NCBI GenBank assembly: GCA_036971475.1
Contig: JBAIZL010000003.1
Coordinates: 47,666,842 to 47,730,841, forward strand
Source of the DNA: Prosapia bicincta
Taxonomy: Eukaryota; Arthropoda; Insecta; Hemiptera; Cercopidae
Reading direction: 5' to 3'
DNA: 64,000 bases
How positions within the stretch are numbered: the first letter of the stretch is position 1; every line of letters begins with the position of its first letter. Below are positions 34,590 to 47,200 of this stretch, in pieces. The notes under the pieces were generated by a model. That model made no database searches. It was not told where the DNA came from and saw only the letters and a program-made list of their open reading frames with translations. The position numbers were made by a program, and so were the translations under genes.

Positions 34590-36405
34590 TTAAAACCGCC
34601 AAATCCGCTTGGAAGCCATCGACTTTATACTGAGTTAGTTACCTTATAATTTGCCTCCTAAGGTAATTAAGAGTGTTGTGTGGAACGCATCGTTTTACCC
34701 AGTGTTGCAATGTCGCTGCAAAGGATAATATTTCGCCGCATTAAGAATTTGTCTTGTGGGTTTAGGTGTATTTCTGTAATAAGGGCTAGTTTAATAGTTG
34801 TAATAGAGGGCAAAGAAGCTCTAGTTTTCTATCTTTAACGCCGTTGGCAGTCCATATCAGGACCGGTAACCTATCCATGGTTGACAGAAGAGAACTAGTG
34901 GATGAAAGAAGTCAGGAATTCTAAGAAGGTTTTGGGGGGTGAGGAGAAGATCTTAACAAAGGAAAGACCCAGGCCGACCGTGAAGGCTTCCCAGGTCTGT
35001 GCAGAGTTAATATCACTTAGGAGGTTCAATGAGTGTTTCGCCCAGTCTATAGAAGTGGGCAAGCGGTCAAGGATGGATCAACGGTTGCTGCAGGAGTCAA
35101 ACGGAGCTCCGGCTGGGGTTGTATGACCGTCATGGCCTTTGTAAGCTTGGGGTGTCTATCCTACTGTTCCTTTTCCGGGGAATTTACCCTGGGTTCAGGA
35201 ATGGGGGGGGTGTTGCTGATGATCCTGACTCAAGACCAGAAGCGGGTTTGGGTTTCGGTAGATTAAGTATAGGAATTAGGCCCGGCTTGGATGGGAACGC
35301 CGGTTTGGGGGAGGTATAGGTAGGAAGGTATTGCACCGGCTTCCCAGAGGTAGCCGGGGCAGATGCTTGGATTTAGGAAATGGTCGGTGTTGTGTATCGT
35401 GAGGCAGGCACATGTGTTTGTGTTTTCGCTGAAGGGGCCAGTTTTTAGGTTTTATCCCCGCCAGCCTTCTTCTTTGCCTTATCCTTGGATTTGGTGACCT
35501 GCTTGTAAATGGCGCAGCCTCGATAGTTCGCGGTGTGGTTATCCCCGCAGAGGGTCCAATTGAAGTGGTCTCGATCCCTTGTGCAGGTCTTGGAATCGTG
35601 GCCCTCGCCATATTTAACGCACCGAGGAGCGGCCTTACAACAACTTGTTGTATGGCCTATCCTGTGGCAGTTGTAGCACTGCACAGGACCTGTGGGCTGC
35701 CTGTAGGCTTCCACTCGTATTCTCGTTAAACAAATAATAGTGAGGACATACTTTTACGTGCGTCATTGTCGGATTCTAGCTCTACAAGGAACATGGGCAG
35801 AAGCTCCTTGGTAAAGTGTCCCTTCATTTGGGACACTTTGAGGAATTCCTTTGATTTATCCACCCCTCGAAATACTACTTTAACGTTCCTCGCTTTTTCG
35901 AGACGGAATACGTGGTGGGACACGCCCCTACCCCAAGTTTTCTCTGAAGGTTTACTAGTCGTCGAAGGTGCTAGTTTTATAGTTTCACTCCATCCTTCAC
36001 CATAGTTGCCAAGTATAAGTAAGGGTTGTATTTGGACTTGAACTCCTTACTTATGTCTATTAAACGATGTTGTACTGGGTAGGTTGCTGGGTTTTTGGCC
36101 GCTGCCCCGGCAGTGTTCGTGTTTGTAATGAGTCAATCTTTTGCGATTGACGACCTTTTTGGAGCTCTGTGAGCCTCTACGCTGGCTACAGCGCTAGCAG
36201 TCTTCACAGGGTCCACGGTCTTTAGTTTCACCTCGGTTTCAGTTCCGGGGTCGGACTGGCAGATTCCTCTTCCTCCTTACGACGGGCCGATATCCGGCAT
36301 CATCGTAAGCAGAACCCTCCGTCATAGTGTAATCAGTGCCTAGCTCTGATTGGGAGTAGGTGCTGACAGGAGTGGCTGGTAAAGATGGTCCCTCAGAGAG
36401 CTGAA
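34590..36405 (-). mobile_element. Jockey-type LINE 5' part (leader, ORF1, start of ORF2)
   Basis: On the minus strand: leader (36405-36326), ATG at 36323-36325, ORF1 with zinc knuckles, then the ORF2 start near 34860-34800 reading 'VLIWTANGVKDRKLELL', the usual opening of a Jockey endonuclease, with 'LALITEIHLNP' in a shifted frame. The rest of ORF2 is missing. The leader matches 3223-3290. It follows a Helitron-like repeat and precedes an R1-like remnant, the same order as in the other LINE clusters. Confidence 0.75.
34885..36325 (-). pseudogene. Jockey ORF1 (PRE_C2HC-like and CCHC zinc knuckles), broken
   Basis: After a basic N-terminus (MTEGSAYDDAGYRPVVRRKR, then a TGA) comes 'VFRLEKARNVKVVFRGVD' with 'ELLPMFLVELESDNDARK' (35726-35923), which fits the domain preceding zinc knuckles in Jockey ORF1. 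Next come 'VEAYRQPTGPVQCYNCHRIG' and 'CCKAAPRCVKYGEGHDSKTC' (35445-35714). The first knuckle is complete (CX2CX4HX4C). The second has Tyr for Cys (CVKY). The third has lost its first Cys but ends GDNHTANYRGC. A Lys-rich segment (KSKDKAKKKAGG), a Pro-rich stretch and 'LLSDINSAQTWEAFTVGLG' follow in other frames. ORF1 of this type binds element RNA. At least four frameshifts or stops. Confidence 0.75.
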
Positions 36406-36407
36406 TA

Positions 36408-36623
36408 TTTATATAAAAAACATTAGCTCAAAGTTATTCTTTGTAGGAAAAATATAAAATTTGTATTAGATAACCTTTGAAAGAATGTAGCCGTGCACGA
36501 TCACTTCTTTCCCGACCAATAAATGTGGAAAATCCTACAAAGTGCTCAGTTCTCTCCGTACTATCATTTCTCCCAAGGTCATGGGAATCCTTTTTTAGGC
36601 CGTTCTACTTCAGGTTGTCGCCA
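36408..36623 (-). mobile_element. Internally deleted derivative of the R1/LOA-like LINE
   Basis: 36461-36520 matches 3740-3803 (3' region) and 36521-36623 matches 8004-8117 (5' region) of the 4.4-kb element, so only the two ends remain. The join falls exactly at 'ttc(a/c)cg(a/g)ccaat', present once at each end of the longer element (3792-3803 and 7992-8003). It encodes nothing. Confidence 0.8.
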
Positions 36624-37709
36624 GACCTTCAGTCACAAAGCAGTCCTCTGGCCGTAATAGTGAAACTGATTGGCCAAGTTTAAATCACAGAAAATAATAA
36701 AATTTTATCAATTACAAACTGACCCAGGGAAATTCGTACCGCCTAAAAGTAAAGGAATGGATTGTTAACATTAGCTGAACCTAATTTAGCAATCTTGCAA
36801 TTTTAGCAAGTTTTGAACCTCTCACACCAAAATGTAACCATATATTAACCTGTTGATGCAGTGAACACTTATTAAAAGGATTATTTTATCCTCGTAATTC
36901 TAATCTAACGAGAATATGAATGTAATACAAGGCCGACATCCTAGATGGTCATGTAGCATTTGTACACAACTTGGCAGAGTGTATCGATTTAATACTTAGC
37001 TTCACATCCTTGTTCCATATATCCGTATATCTTAATCATCGCTATTTGTCATAAGCAATTTGGTTCATAGTATGCTCTCTACCTTTTGTTTTTTTATTGC
37101 ACATTGAATAGACTAGAACTATTGTTTTCTCACTAATGTAATGTCACTAGCTGACCCTACGAACCTCGTATCGCCTAAAGGTTAATGAATGGCGTATTGA
37201 CATTAGCTAAACTTAATCTAGTATTTTATTACCATAATAATAGCTGAACTTATAGTAGTCGATCGAGAAAAGTGTGACAATAATTGTTCTTCTTTGAATC
37301 TTATTTATTGAAGTGCATTCGGATATGCAATATATTTCCTTTCACTCAGACGTTTTTCCGACGCAACTGTTAATGGGAGAAGTATGTATTTTCAAAATTA
37401 AGTTCAAATAATTTTAACTTGTTGAGTGTTGCTTAGCAACCAAAATTTGAAATGAATTCAATGAAATGTCTCAAGACAAGATGATATAGAAAACCATATT
37501 TTATGCTGTGTTAGTCCTTTATATTTTATTTCTTATCTCGTTGGGAAGCTGTTTTGTTGAAAACCTAGCACCGTTTTATAGGTTGATATTTTTCTGATAA
37601 AATTATTTGGTTTTGGGGGTCACGTGTCACCCCCTTTGGCTACAACCTTAGAACCTACATAGATTCATTTTTATATCAATTATAATTCTCCTGGCAGGAC
37701 GATCTAGAA
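36624..37709. other. AT-rich spacer with a diverged internal duplication
   Basis: 36716-36800 and 37147-37225 share 'ctgaccc', 'cgtaccgcctaaa' / 'cgtatcgcctaaa', 'ggaatgg' / 'tgaatgg' and 'acattagctgaacctaat' / 'acattagctaaacttaat' in the same order, so an ~80-bp sequence is duplicated about 430 bp apart. No gene seen. Confidence 0.5.
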
Positions 37710-39417
37710 AGATTAAAATAAGTCATACTTCTTTAGAAAACAATGTTTTACGTTGAATTTCTTTCAAGTGTAATTGAATTGGACAATACGTAGTAATTTG
37801 TTATTTTGTTCAAAATAGTTGTCAATCATAATTTGTTAAAATAGCAAATAAAAAGTGTTGCCTCTTCAACATGCACTTCCGATTAATTGTTTCCGAACGA
37901 AATTTGTGTTGGCTTGATAGCATTAATTAATGTTTATATACTAAAGTTTCTCGAATGTAACATAATTCGATATATTAACCTTTTATTACAGATTAGATTT
38001 TAAATTATGAACATATAAGATAATAAATAGAACTGTTAGCTTGTAATACAACCAAGCTGTGTTGCCACATTCACTTCAATGTAATGTCTAGGGTAAACAA
38101 ACTGAAGGTAGAATGTAGAACCAACTAGAGTAACAAATTCTTATCGCTACGTAACAGACTTTGAACTGCAAGGGAATCGGGCCGCAAGCTGTTTATTCGA
38201 CCGGTGCGTTTATTTCAACTTTTCTTATTCGATTAGAGTTTTGTCTAAAGGTTTTAAACTAAAAGTTTGTAGTCAAGTGTAATTAGTTTATAATAATTGA
38301 GACAGTTTGAGGCTTTCCATTATTGTTTTCTATTAAGGCAGATATTTTACAATAACCACATAGGAAGAAATATTTAAATTTCACAAGCAACTTTGTCACG
38401 CTAAAAATGCACAAAGAACGATTTGTAGTTTTGCCGAAACATGTATATATAGAGAACTATATCTTGTTATGGGTTTTGTGTTTTTTTAATATTTCTTATA
38501 AATAGATTATAAAGATGCTATAGGAAAGTTAATGAATTTTTCAGGCGAGATTTTATATTAACTTTATATTTCTATTGTTTAATAAACCCTTGAATCATTT
38601 ACCTTATGCAGTCTATGTACACAAAAGTAATTTTGTAGTCTGGTGTTGGCATTTGTAATTCATTGATTGTAATTCACAGACACACACTCACAGTTACAGA
38701 GGCACTTGTTTGGGATGAGAAAAAATTTAGTTCATAACCTGTTTAATTCCATGGGTAGTTTTTTAAGGAAACAAATGCAAAAAAGCCTCATATTATAGCA
38801 AACATTTGTACAACTTAAAACTGTTACTTGTGTTGTTAATTTGATTACTTTTATAGGTTACATGTGTGTGTAATGGTTAAGTGATAATTGGCTATGATTG
38901 ATTCAAGCACGAAGCTTTGGGAAATAAGTTTTTGGAAAACCTGGAAAGGGATAACATTGTTTGTGTTATAAAATACTTTTGGTTTTGAAGGGCCATTTTG
39001 TGTGAAAAAACTATTTAACACCGTGTAGGACATTGGCCAAAAATGCTGTTAAAAAACGTGTATAGAAATTAGGAAAAATAAACACAATTCTAATAAAGAA
39101 GAACACTAAAGTGGGTTTTATTTGAAATGTTTACGTAATAAGTTTAATGCTATATTTATTTGCGTATAATATTTAGAAAGTCAATTGAATATAGATGTCT
39201 TGCTTTTGTATAATTCGAGGCATTTTAACAAGAAAATTTGTAATAAAAAAAATCCAAAGTAAAACATTTACTACCAAAAGTTTAGATAAAATCTTATTAA
39301 AAACCAAAAAACGTTTATCTTTAAAGTACTTTCAGATACTAAACTGCAAATGGAACTTCCCATAGTGTGATACAAATTTATAGATGGAAACAATTAATGT
39401 TTTTATTGCGTTTGCAG

Positions 39418-39512
39418 ACTAATGGTGAGCCAAGCAGAGGATGACTTGGGAATGGCTCCTCGTAGCCCCTGGTGCCCCCAGAGCCCCCCCCCGCATCGTG
39501 AATTGGACAAAG
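39418..39512 (+). pseudogene. Exon-like block A, copy 3
   Basis: A 95-bp block between 'gtttgcag' and 'gtgagttg'. The frame that joins block B reads open from an internal ATG (about 39442) and ends PRAPPRIVNWTK, corresponding to LELPRIVQCTK in copy 1. A run of nine C (about 39480) may have shifted the 5' part, whose other frame begins TNGEPSRG. Confidence 0.4.
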
Positions 39513-40689
39513 GTGAGTTGATGGGTTGCTTATGTTTGCTGTAATGCACGAATAGTTGTGTGTTTGGTTGCATTGTGCTCTGCTATGTAAAGACTTTTAA
39601 ATAGAAAGCAGTACAGATGTTGGTGAGGATGGGAATAATTAGATAAAACAAGCAGTGTTTAAATAATCCAAGCGTGCTGGTACAAAGTCTGGCAAAATGA
39701 AATCCATTTACATCAGGTTTATGCTATTAGATGCTATTAGTAAATATAAAATAATGTATCTATAAGCCCAGATAAAACTAAATATTTTATAGCGGAAAAC
39801 CTAGATTCCAGGAACAATGAATGTTTTAATGAAAGCAATAATGTAGCCTCAACGCATGCTACCAGGCAACCATGCCTCAGTCATTGTTAATATGTTTACA
39901 ACTAAATATTATGTAATATATTTACAATAAAGAATTTTATATTATTTCCCAAAATTATTATCAAAATATCTGACTAGAAGCATTCAAAGTAAATATTTTA
40001 CTCTTATATTTCATATTAATACTATTTTTGCCTCCATAATATTTAATGCACGCCGATACGCCTTTTGCAAACTGCACTTTTCCAGCGACAAACCAATAAG
40101 GCCTTTACTTAATGTACAAGGCAAGGTCTACATAAAGTTTAAAGAGTTTGTTATGTTTAAATGGTCCATTTATTGTTACTTTGATATTTTGTTCTGTGAT
40201 GTTTACAATAGTGCAACAGGTTTCATTTTATGCAGTGAAACTTTGCATTGTGGCATTTCTAACCCATTTACGTGTTTCTATGATACGAGTCCTTCTTCAT
40301 GTATCTGTCGGAAATCTCATTCCTTTAAACCATGTTTTATATTAGCTTCTTACTAACTTGTATATATTTGCTAGAATAACTCGACTCTATATGAGGAGTT
40401 ATTTTTCTCAGGGGGGACAAGGCTAGGATGGAGGAGAATCCTAATTAGCTAGAATCTTCAATGTATGTAAAAACGTATTTATTTCCGTTTGCGGAAACAG
40501 TTTATAGAAACTCGGCTCAAATTTTACTGAATAATTATCCCAAGAGTAAACATAAGCTTCACATATAACAAGGTGCACACTAACTATCATGAAGGCCTTT
40601 GTCATGTTACTAACTATATGACCTTCACACATGCCACAATCGGCACAACATAATGATGAATAATATAATATTACTTGTATATTTTACAG

Positions 40690-40785
40690 AACCAGCCCAA
40701 GATCCCGGCAGATAATGGGGATGGACTCTGCGACTTGGATAACACACCATCTTCCCTCAGGACTCCATGGGACTCAGGCTTTAAG
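40690..40785 (+). pseudogene. Exon-like block B, copy 3
   Basis: A 96-bp block between 'tattttacag' and 'gtatgttg'. The phase-0 frame is open: NQPKIPADNG, then LCDLDNTPSSL, then RTPWDSGFK. It is slightly shorter than copies 1 and 2 near the 3' end. It continues the open frame of block A across an interval of about 1.2 kb. Confidence 0.45.
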
Positions 40786-41204
40786 GTATGTTGCTACCTG
40801 TCTATTTACTTTTATACAACTTTACACTGCTTTCTTCCTCTAAACAAGCGAGTCGAGTCTGGGATCTGATGAACTTATAAACATTTTTAGAATAAATTTT
40901 CCTGGGGTTTGAATCAACACGCTTCATTTGTTATTACATCCAGTATAAGCTATTGGGGCTTTTAGACATACTAACTAAACCAAAGTGGATGGTGTCAAAA
41001 CATTGCGGATAATTTCAAAAAAAAATTAAAAATTATAACACGAAAAACTCCAAATACACGTGTAAAGGTAAGGGTGAGCACGAATTTGACAGATTGTGCC
41101 CTTCAGGCGATCCTCGCTAAGTTTTGTATCCTTGAAAGTTGCGAGTTTAATGATTTTATTTATGATTTGTGCAACTGTTATAAACTATTTAGCCTATAGA
41201 TTCT

Positions 41205-44200
41205 GTAAGCCTATAGTAAACTGTAAGCAAAGATCCTCTCAAACTGTAGCTAAGGAACTGCTCGAACTCATGTCTTAGGACACTTAAGATGTAAGCAAAA
41301 ACAGTCTATAACTGTAGTTAAGTAACTGCACGAACTCTTGTCTTAGGAAACTTTAGCTGTAATCAAAGATCCTCTCTAACTATAGCTAAATAACTGCTCG
41401 ACCACCTGCCTTAGACCACTTTAGCTTTAAGCAAAGATCCTCTCTAACTGAAGCTAACGAACTGCTCGCACTCTTTGGCCACTTTAGATGTAAGCAAAGA
41501 TCCTCTCTAACAATCACTAAGGTACTGCTAACTGTTGCCGAAGTCTGCTTCAGCTGTGAGCAAAGATCCTCTCTAACTGTAGCTAAGCAACTGTGTTCGA
41601 CCTCTTGCCTTAGATCCCTTTAGCTGTAAGCAAAAACCCTCTCTAACTGTAGTTAAGGAACTGTTCGCACTCTTGCCTTAGGACACGTTGACTATAAGCA
41701 AAGACCCTCTCTAAGTGTAGCTAAGGCACTGCTCGAACACCTGCCTTAAACCGGTTTAGCTGTAAAGCAAAGACCCTCTCTATCTGTAACTAAGGAACTG
41801 CTAACTATTGCCGTAGGCCACTTTAGCTGTAAGCAAAGATCCTCTCTAACTGTAGCTGAGGAACTGCCCTGAGTCTTGCCTTAGGCCACTTTAGCTGTAA
41901 GCTAAGACCTTCTCTAACTGAAGCTAAGGAACTACTCGACCTCTCTTGCCTTAAGCGTCATTAGCTGAAAGCAAAGATCCTCTCTAGCTGTAGCTAAGGA
42001 ACTGCTAATTGTTGCCGTAGGCCACTTTAGCATTAAGCAAAGACCCTCTCTAACTGTAGCTAAGAACTGTTCAAACTCCTGCCTTAGGCCATTCTAGCTG
42101 TAAGCAATAATCCTCAGGCATCTTTAGCTTTAAACAAAGACCCCCTCTCACTGTTGCTAAGGAACTGCTCGACCCTTTGCCTTAGGCCACTATAGCTGTA
42201 AGCAAAGACTCTCTCTAACTGTATCTATGGAACTGCTCGAACTCATGTCTTAGGCAACTTTAGCTGTATGAAAAGATCCTCTCTAACTGTAGCTAAGGAT
42301 CTGCTCGAGCCCTTGCCTTAGGCTATTATAGCTTTAAGCAAAGACCCACTAACTGTAGCTAAGGATCTGCTCGAACTGTTGCCGAAGGCGGCTTTAGCTA
42401 TAACCAAAGGCCCTCTCTACCAGTAGCTAAGGAAATGCGAATTGTTGCCGTGGGCCGCTTTAGCTGTAAGCAAAGATCCTCTCTAACTGTAGCTAAGGAT
42501 CTGCTCGAGCCCTTGCCTTAGGCTATTATAGCTTTAAGCAAAGACCCACTAACCTTAGCTAAGGATCTGCTCGAACTGTTGCCGAAGGCGGCTTTAGCTA
42601 TAACCAAAGGCCCTCTCTACCAGTAGCTAAGGAAATGCGAATTGTTGCCGTGGGCCGCTTTAGCTGTAAGCAAAGATCCTCTCTAACTGTAGCTGAGGAA
42701 CTGCTCGACCCTTTGCCTTAGGCCACTATAGCTGTAAGCAAAGACTCTCTCTAACTGTATCTATGGAACTGCTCGAACTCATGTCTAAGGCAACTTTAGC
42801 TGTATGAAAAGATCCTCTCTAACTGTAGCTAAGGAACTGCTCGAGCCCTTGCCTTAGGCTATTATAGCTTTAAGCAAAGACCCACTAACCTTAGCTAAGG
42901 ATCTGCTCGAACTGTTGCCGAAGGCGGCTTTAGCTATAACCAAAGGCCCTCTCTACCAGTAGCTAAGGAAATGCGAATTGTTGTCGTAGGCTGCTTTAGC
43001 TGTAAGCAAAGATCCTCTCTAACTGTAGCTAAGGATCTGCTCGAGCCCTTGCCTTAGGCTATTATAGCTTTAAGCAAAGACCCACTAACCTTAGCTAAGG
43101 ATCTGCTCGAACTGTTGCCGAAGGCGGCTTTAGCTATAACCAAAGGCCCTCTCTACCAGTAGCTAAGGAAATGCGAATTGTTGCCGTGGGCCGCTTTAGC
43201 TGTAAGCAAAGATCCTCTCTAACTGTAGCTGAGGAACTGCTCGACCCTTTGCCTTAGGCCACTATAGCTGTAAGCAAAGACTCTCTCTAACTGTATCTAT
43301 GGAACTGCTCGAACTCATGTCTAAGGCAACTTTAGCTGTATGAAAAGATCCTCTCTAACTGTAGCTAAGGAACTGCTCGAACTCATGTCTTAGGCAACTT
43401 TAGCTGTATGAAAAGATCCTCTCTAACTGTAGCTAAGGAACTGCTCGAGCCCTTGCCTTAGGCTATTATAGCTTTAAGCAAAGACCCACTAACCTTAGCT
43501 AAGGATCTGCTCGAACTGTTGCCGAAGGCGGCTTTAGCTATAACCAAAGGCCCTCTCTACCAGTAGCTAAGGAAATGCGAATTGTTGTCGTAGGCTGCTT
43601 TAGTTGTAAGCAAAGATCCTCTAACTGTATATAAGGAACTCTCGAACTCTTGTCTTAGGCCACTTTAACTGTAGGCAAAGGCCCTCTCTAACTGTAGCTA
43701 AGAATGTGCTCGAACTCTTGTCTTAGGCAAATGTAGCTTTAAACAAAGACCCTCTCTATCTGCAGCTAAGGACCTGCTCGAAGTCTTGTCTTAAGTCACT
43801 TTAGCTTAAGCAAAGACCCTCTCTAACTGTATCTAAGAATATGTTCGAACTGTTGAAGGTAGGCCACTCTAGATGTAAGCAAAGTTCCTCTCTAACTGTA
43901 ACTAAGGATCTGCTGGAACTGTTGCCGAAGGCCGCTTAAACTGTAAGCAAAAACCCTCTCTAACTGTTGCTAAGGAACTGCACGAAATCTTGCCTTCGGC
44001 CACATTAACTCTAAGCAAAGACCCTCTCTAACTTTAGCTAAGGAACAGCTCGAACTTTTGCCTTAGGCTACTTTAGGTGTAAGCAAAGCCCCTCTCAAAC
44101 TGTAGCTATTCACCTGCACGACCTCTTGAATTATGCCTCTTTAGATGTAAAAACGTCCTCTCTAACTGTAGCTAAGCAACTGCTCAAAGTCCTGCCTCAG

Positions 44201-47200
44201 GCCACTTTAGCTGTAAGCAAATGCCCTCTCTACCAGTAGCTAAGGAAATGCGAATTGTTGCCGTAGGCCGCTTTAGCTGTAAGCAAAGATCCTCTCTAAC
44301 TGTATATAAGAAACTGCTCGAAAGCTTGCCTTACGCCACTCTAGCTGTACGCAAAGCCCCTCCCTAACTGTAGCTAAATTACTGCACGACCTATTACCCT
44401 TGGCAACTTTAGGTGTAGGCAAAGACCTTCTCTAACTGTAGAAAAGTAAGTGCTAACTGTTGCCGTAGGCCGCTTTAGCCACTGGCAACGACCCTCACTA
44501 ACTGTACTCAAGGCACTTCTCGACCTTTTGCCTTAGTCCACTTTAGATGAACGCAAAGACCCTCTCCTACTGTAGCTGAAGAACTGCTTAACATCTTGCC
44601 TTAGGCAACTTAAGCTGTAAACGAAGACCGACTCTAACTGTAGTTAAGGAGTTGCTCGACCTTTTGCCTTAGAACTCTTTAGCTGTAAGCAAAGATCATC
44701 TCCAACTGTAGCTATTGAAATGCTCGAACACTTACCTTAAGCTACTTAAGCTGTAAGCAAAGATCTTCTCTAACTGTAGCTAAGCATTAGTTCGAACTGT
44801 TGCCGTAGGCCACTTTAGATGTAAGCAAAGAGCCACTCTAATGTTAGCTTAGGAACTGCTCGACCTCTTGCATTATACCACGTTAGCTGTTAGCAAAGAC
44901 CCTCTCTAACTACAGATAAGGAACTGCTCGAACTCCTGCCTTAGGCCACGTTAGCTGTAAGCAAAGACTCTTTTTAACTGTAGCTATGGAACTGCTAACG
45001 TTTGCCTTAGGCCGCTTTCACTGTAAGCTAAGTTCCTATCTAAGGAACTGCTCGAATTCTTGCCTTACTCCACTTTAGCTATAAACAAAGATACTCTTTA
45101 ACTGTAGCTGTGGAACAGCTCGAACTTTTGCTTTGAGCTACTTTAGATGTAAAAAGGCCTTAGACCAGTTTATGTAATCAAAGACCCTCTCTAACTGTAG
45201 CTAAGGAACTGCTTGACCTCTTGCCTTAGGCCACTTTAGCTGTAAGCAAAAATCCTTTCTAATTATAGCTTAAGAATTGCTCGACCTCTTGCCTAAGGCC
45301 AACTTTAACTGTAAGCAAAGATCCTCTTTAACTGTAGATAAGAAACTGCTCGAACCTATTCCTTACGCCATTTTAGCTGTAAGCAAAGATCCTCTCTAAC
45401 TGTAGCTAAGGAACTGCTCGAACTCTTGCCTTAGGCCACATTAGCTGTACGCAAAGACTCTTTTTAACTGTAGCTATAGAACTGCTAACGTTTGCCGTAG
45501 GCCACTTGGGCTGTAAGCAAAGATCCTCCTCTAACTGTAGCTTTGGAACTGCTAACTTTAGCCGTAGGCCGCTTTCACTGTAAGCTAAGTTCCTATCTAA
45601 CTGTAGCTAAGGAACTGCTCGAATTCTTGCCTTACTCCACTTTAGCTGTAAGCAAAGACTCTCTATAACTGTAGCTAAGTAACTGCGCGAACTATTGATT
45701 TTGGCCACTTTAGCTGTAAGCAAAGATCCACTCTAACTCTAGCTAAGAAACTGGTCGAACTGTTGCCTTAGGGTACTTTAACTGTAAACAAAAATCCTCA
45801 CTAACTGTATATAAGGAACTGCTCGAACTGTTGCCTTTAGCTACTTTAGCTGTAAGTAAAGACCCTCTCTAACTGTAGCTAAGGTACTTTTCGCACTTTA
45901 ACCTTTGGCCACTTTAGCTGTAAGCAAAGTTCCATTCAAACTGTAGCTAAGTAACTGCTCGAACTCTTGCCCTAGACCGCCTTAGCTGTAAGCAAAGGTC
46001 CTCCCTAACTCTAGCTAAGGAACTGCTCGAACTGTTGCCTTTAGCTACTTTAGCTGTAAGTAAAGACCCTCTCTAACTGTAGCTAAGGTACTGTTCGCAC
46101 TTCAACCTTTGACCACTTTAGCTGTAAGCAAAGTTTCATTCAAACTGTAGCTAAGTAACTGCTCAAACTCTTGCCCTAGGCCGCCTTAGCTGTAAGCAAA
46201 GGTCCTCCCTAACTCTAGCTAAGGAACTGCTCGAACTGTTGCCTTTGGTCACTTTAGCTGTAAGCAAAGATTGCCTCTAAATGTAGTTTAGGAACTGCTC
46301 GACCTCTTGAATTAGGCCACTTTAGCTGTAAGCCAAGACCCTCTCTAACTCTTGCTAAGGAACTGCTCGAACTATTGCCTTTGGCCACGTTAGCTGTAAG
46401 CATAGACGCTCTCTAACTGTAGCTAAGGAAATGCTCGACCTCTTGCCTTGCGTCACATGAGCTGTAATCAAATACCCTTTATAACTGTAGCTAAGGAAGT
46501 GCTCGAACTCTTGCCTTAGGCCACTTTATTTGTAAGCAAAGATCCTTTCTTACTCTAGCTAAGAAACTGGTCGAACTGTTGCCTTAGTGTACTTTAACTG
46601 TAAACAAAAATCCTTACTAACTGTATATAAGGAACTGTTGTCTTTGTCCACCATAGATATAAGCAAAAACCCACTGTAACTGTAGCTACGTAACTGCTCG
46701 AACTGTTGCCTTAGGCCACTTTAGCTGTAAGCAAAGACCCTCTCTAACTGTAGTCGAGGAACTGCTAACTTTGCCTTAGGCCGCTTTAGCTGTTAGCAAA
46801 GTTCCTCTCTACCTGTAGCTAAGGCACTGCTCGAACGCTTGCCTTAGGCCTCTTTAGCTGCAAGCAAAGATCCTCTCTATCTGTAGTTGAGGAACTGCTA
46901 ACTTTGCCGTAGGCCGCTTTAGCTGTAAACAAAGATCCTCTCTAACTTCATATAAAGAACTATATCCTTTAGCCACTTTAGCTGTAAGTAAACACTCTCT
47001 CTAACTGTAGCTATGGAACTGCTCGAACTCTTGTCTTAGGCAACTTTAGCTGTAAACAAAGACCATCTCTAACTAATGCTAAGGAACTGCTCGAACTCTT
47101 GCCTAATGCCATTTTAGTTGTTAACAAAGACCCTCTCTATCTTTAGTTGAAGAACTGCTTGACCTCTTTGCTTAGGTCACTATAGTTTTAAGCAAAGACC

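Noticed and set aside
34375..35319. Several plus-strand ORFs (34375, 34902, 35033, 35119)
   Set aside because: They are antisense to the Helitron-like and Jockey ORF1 frames, which have recognisable motifs.
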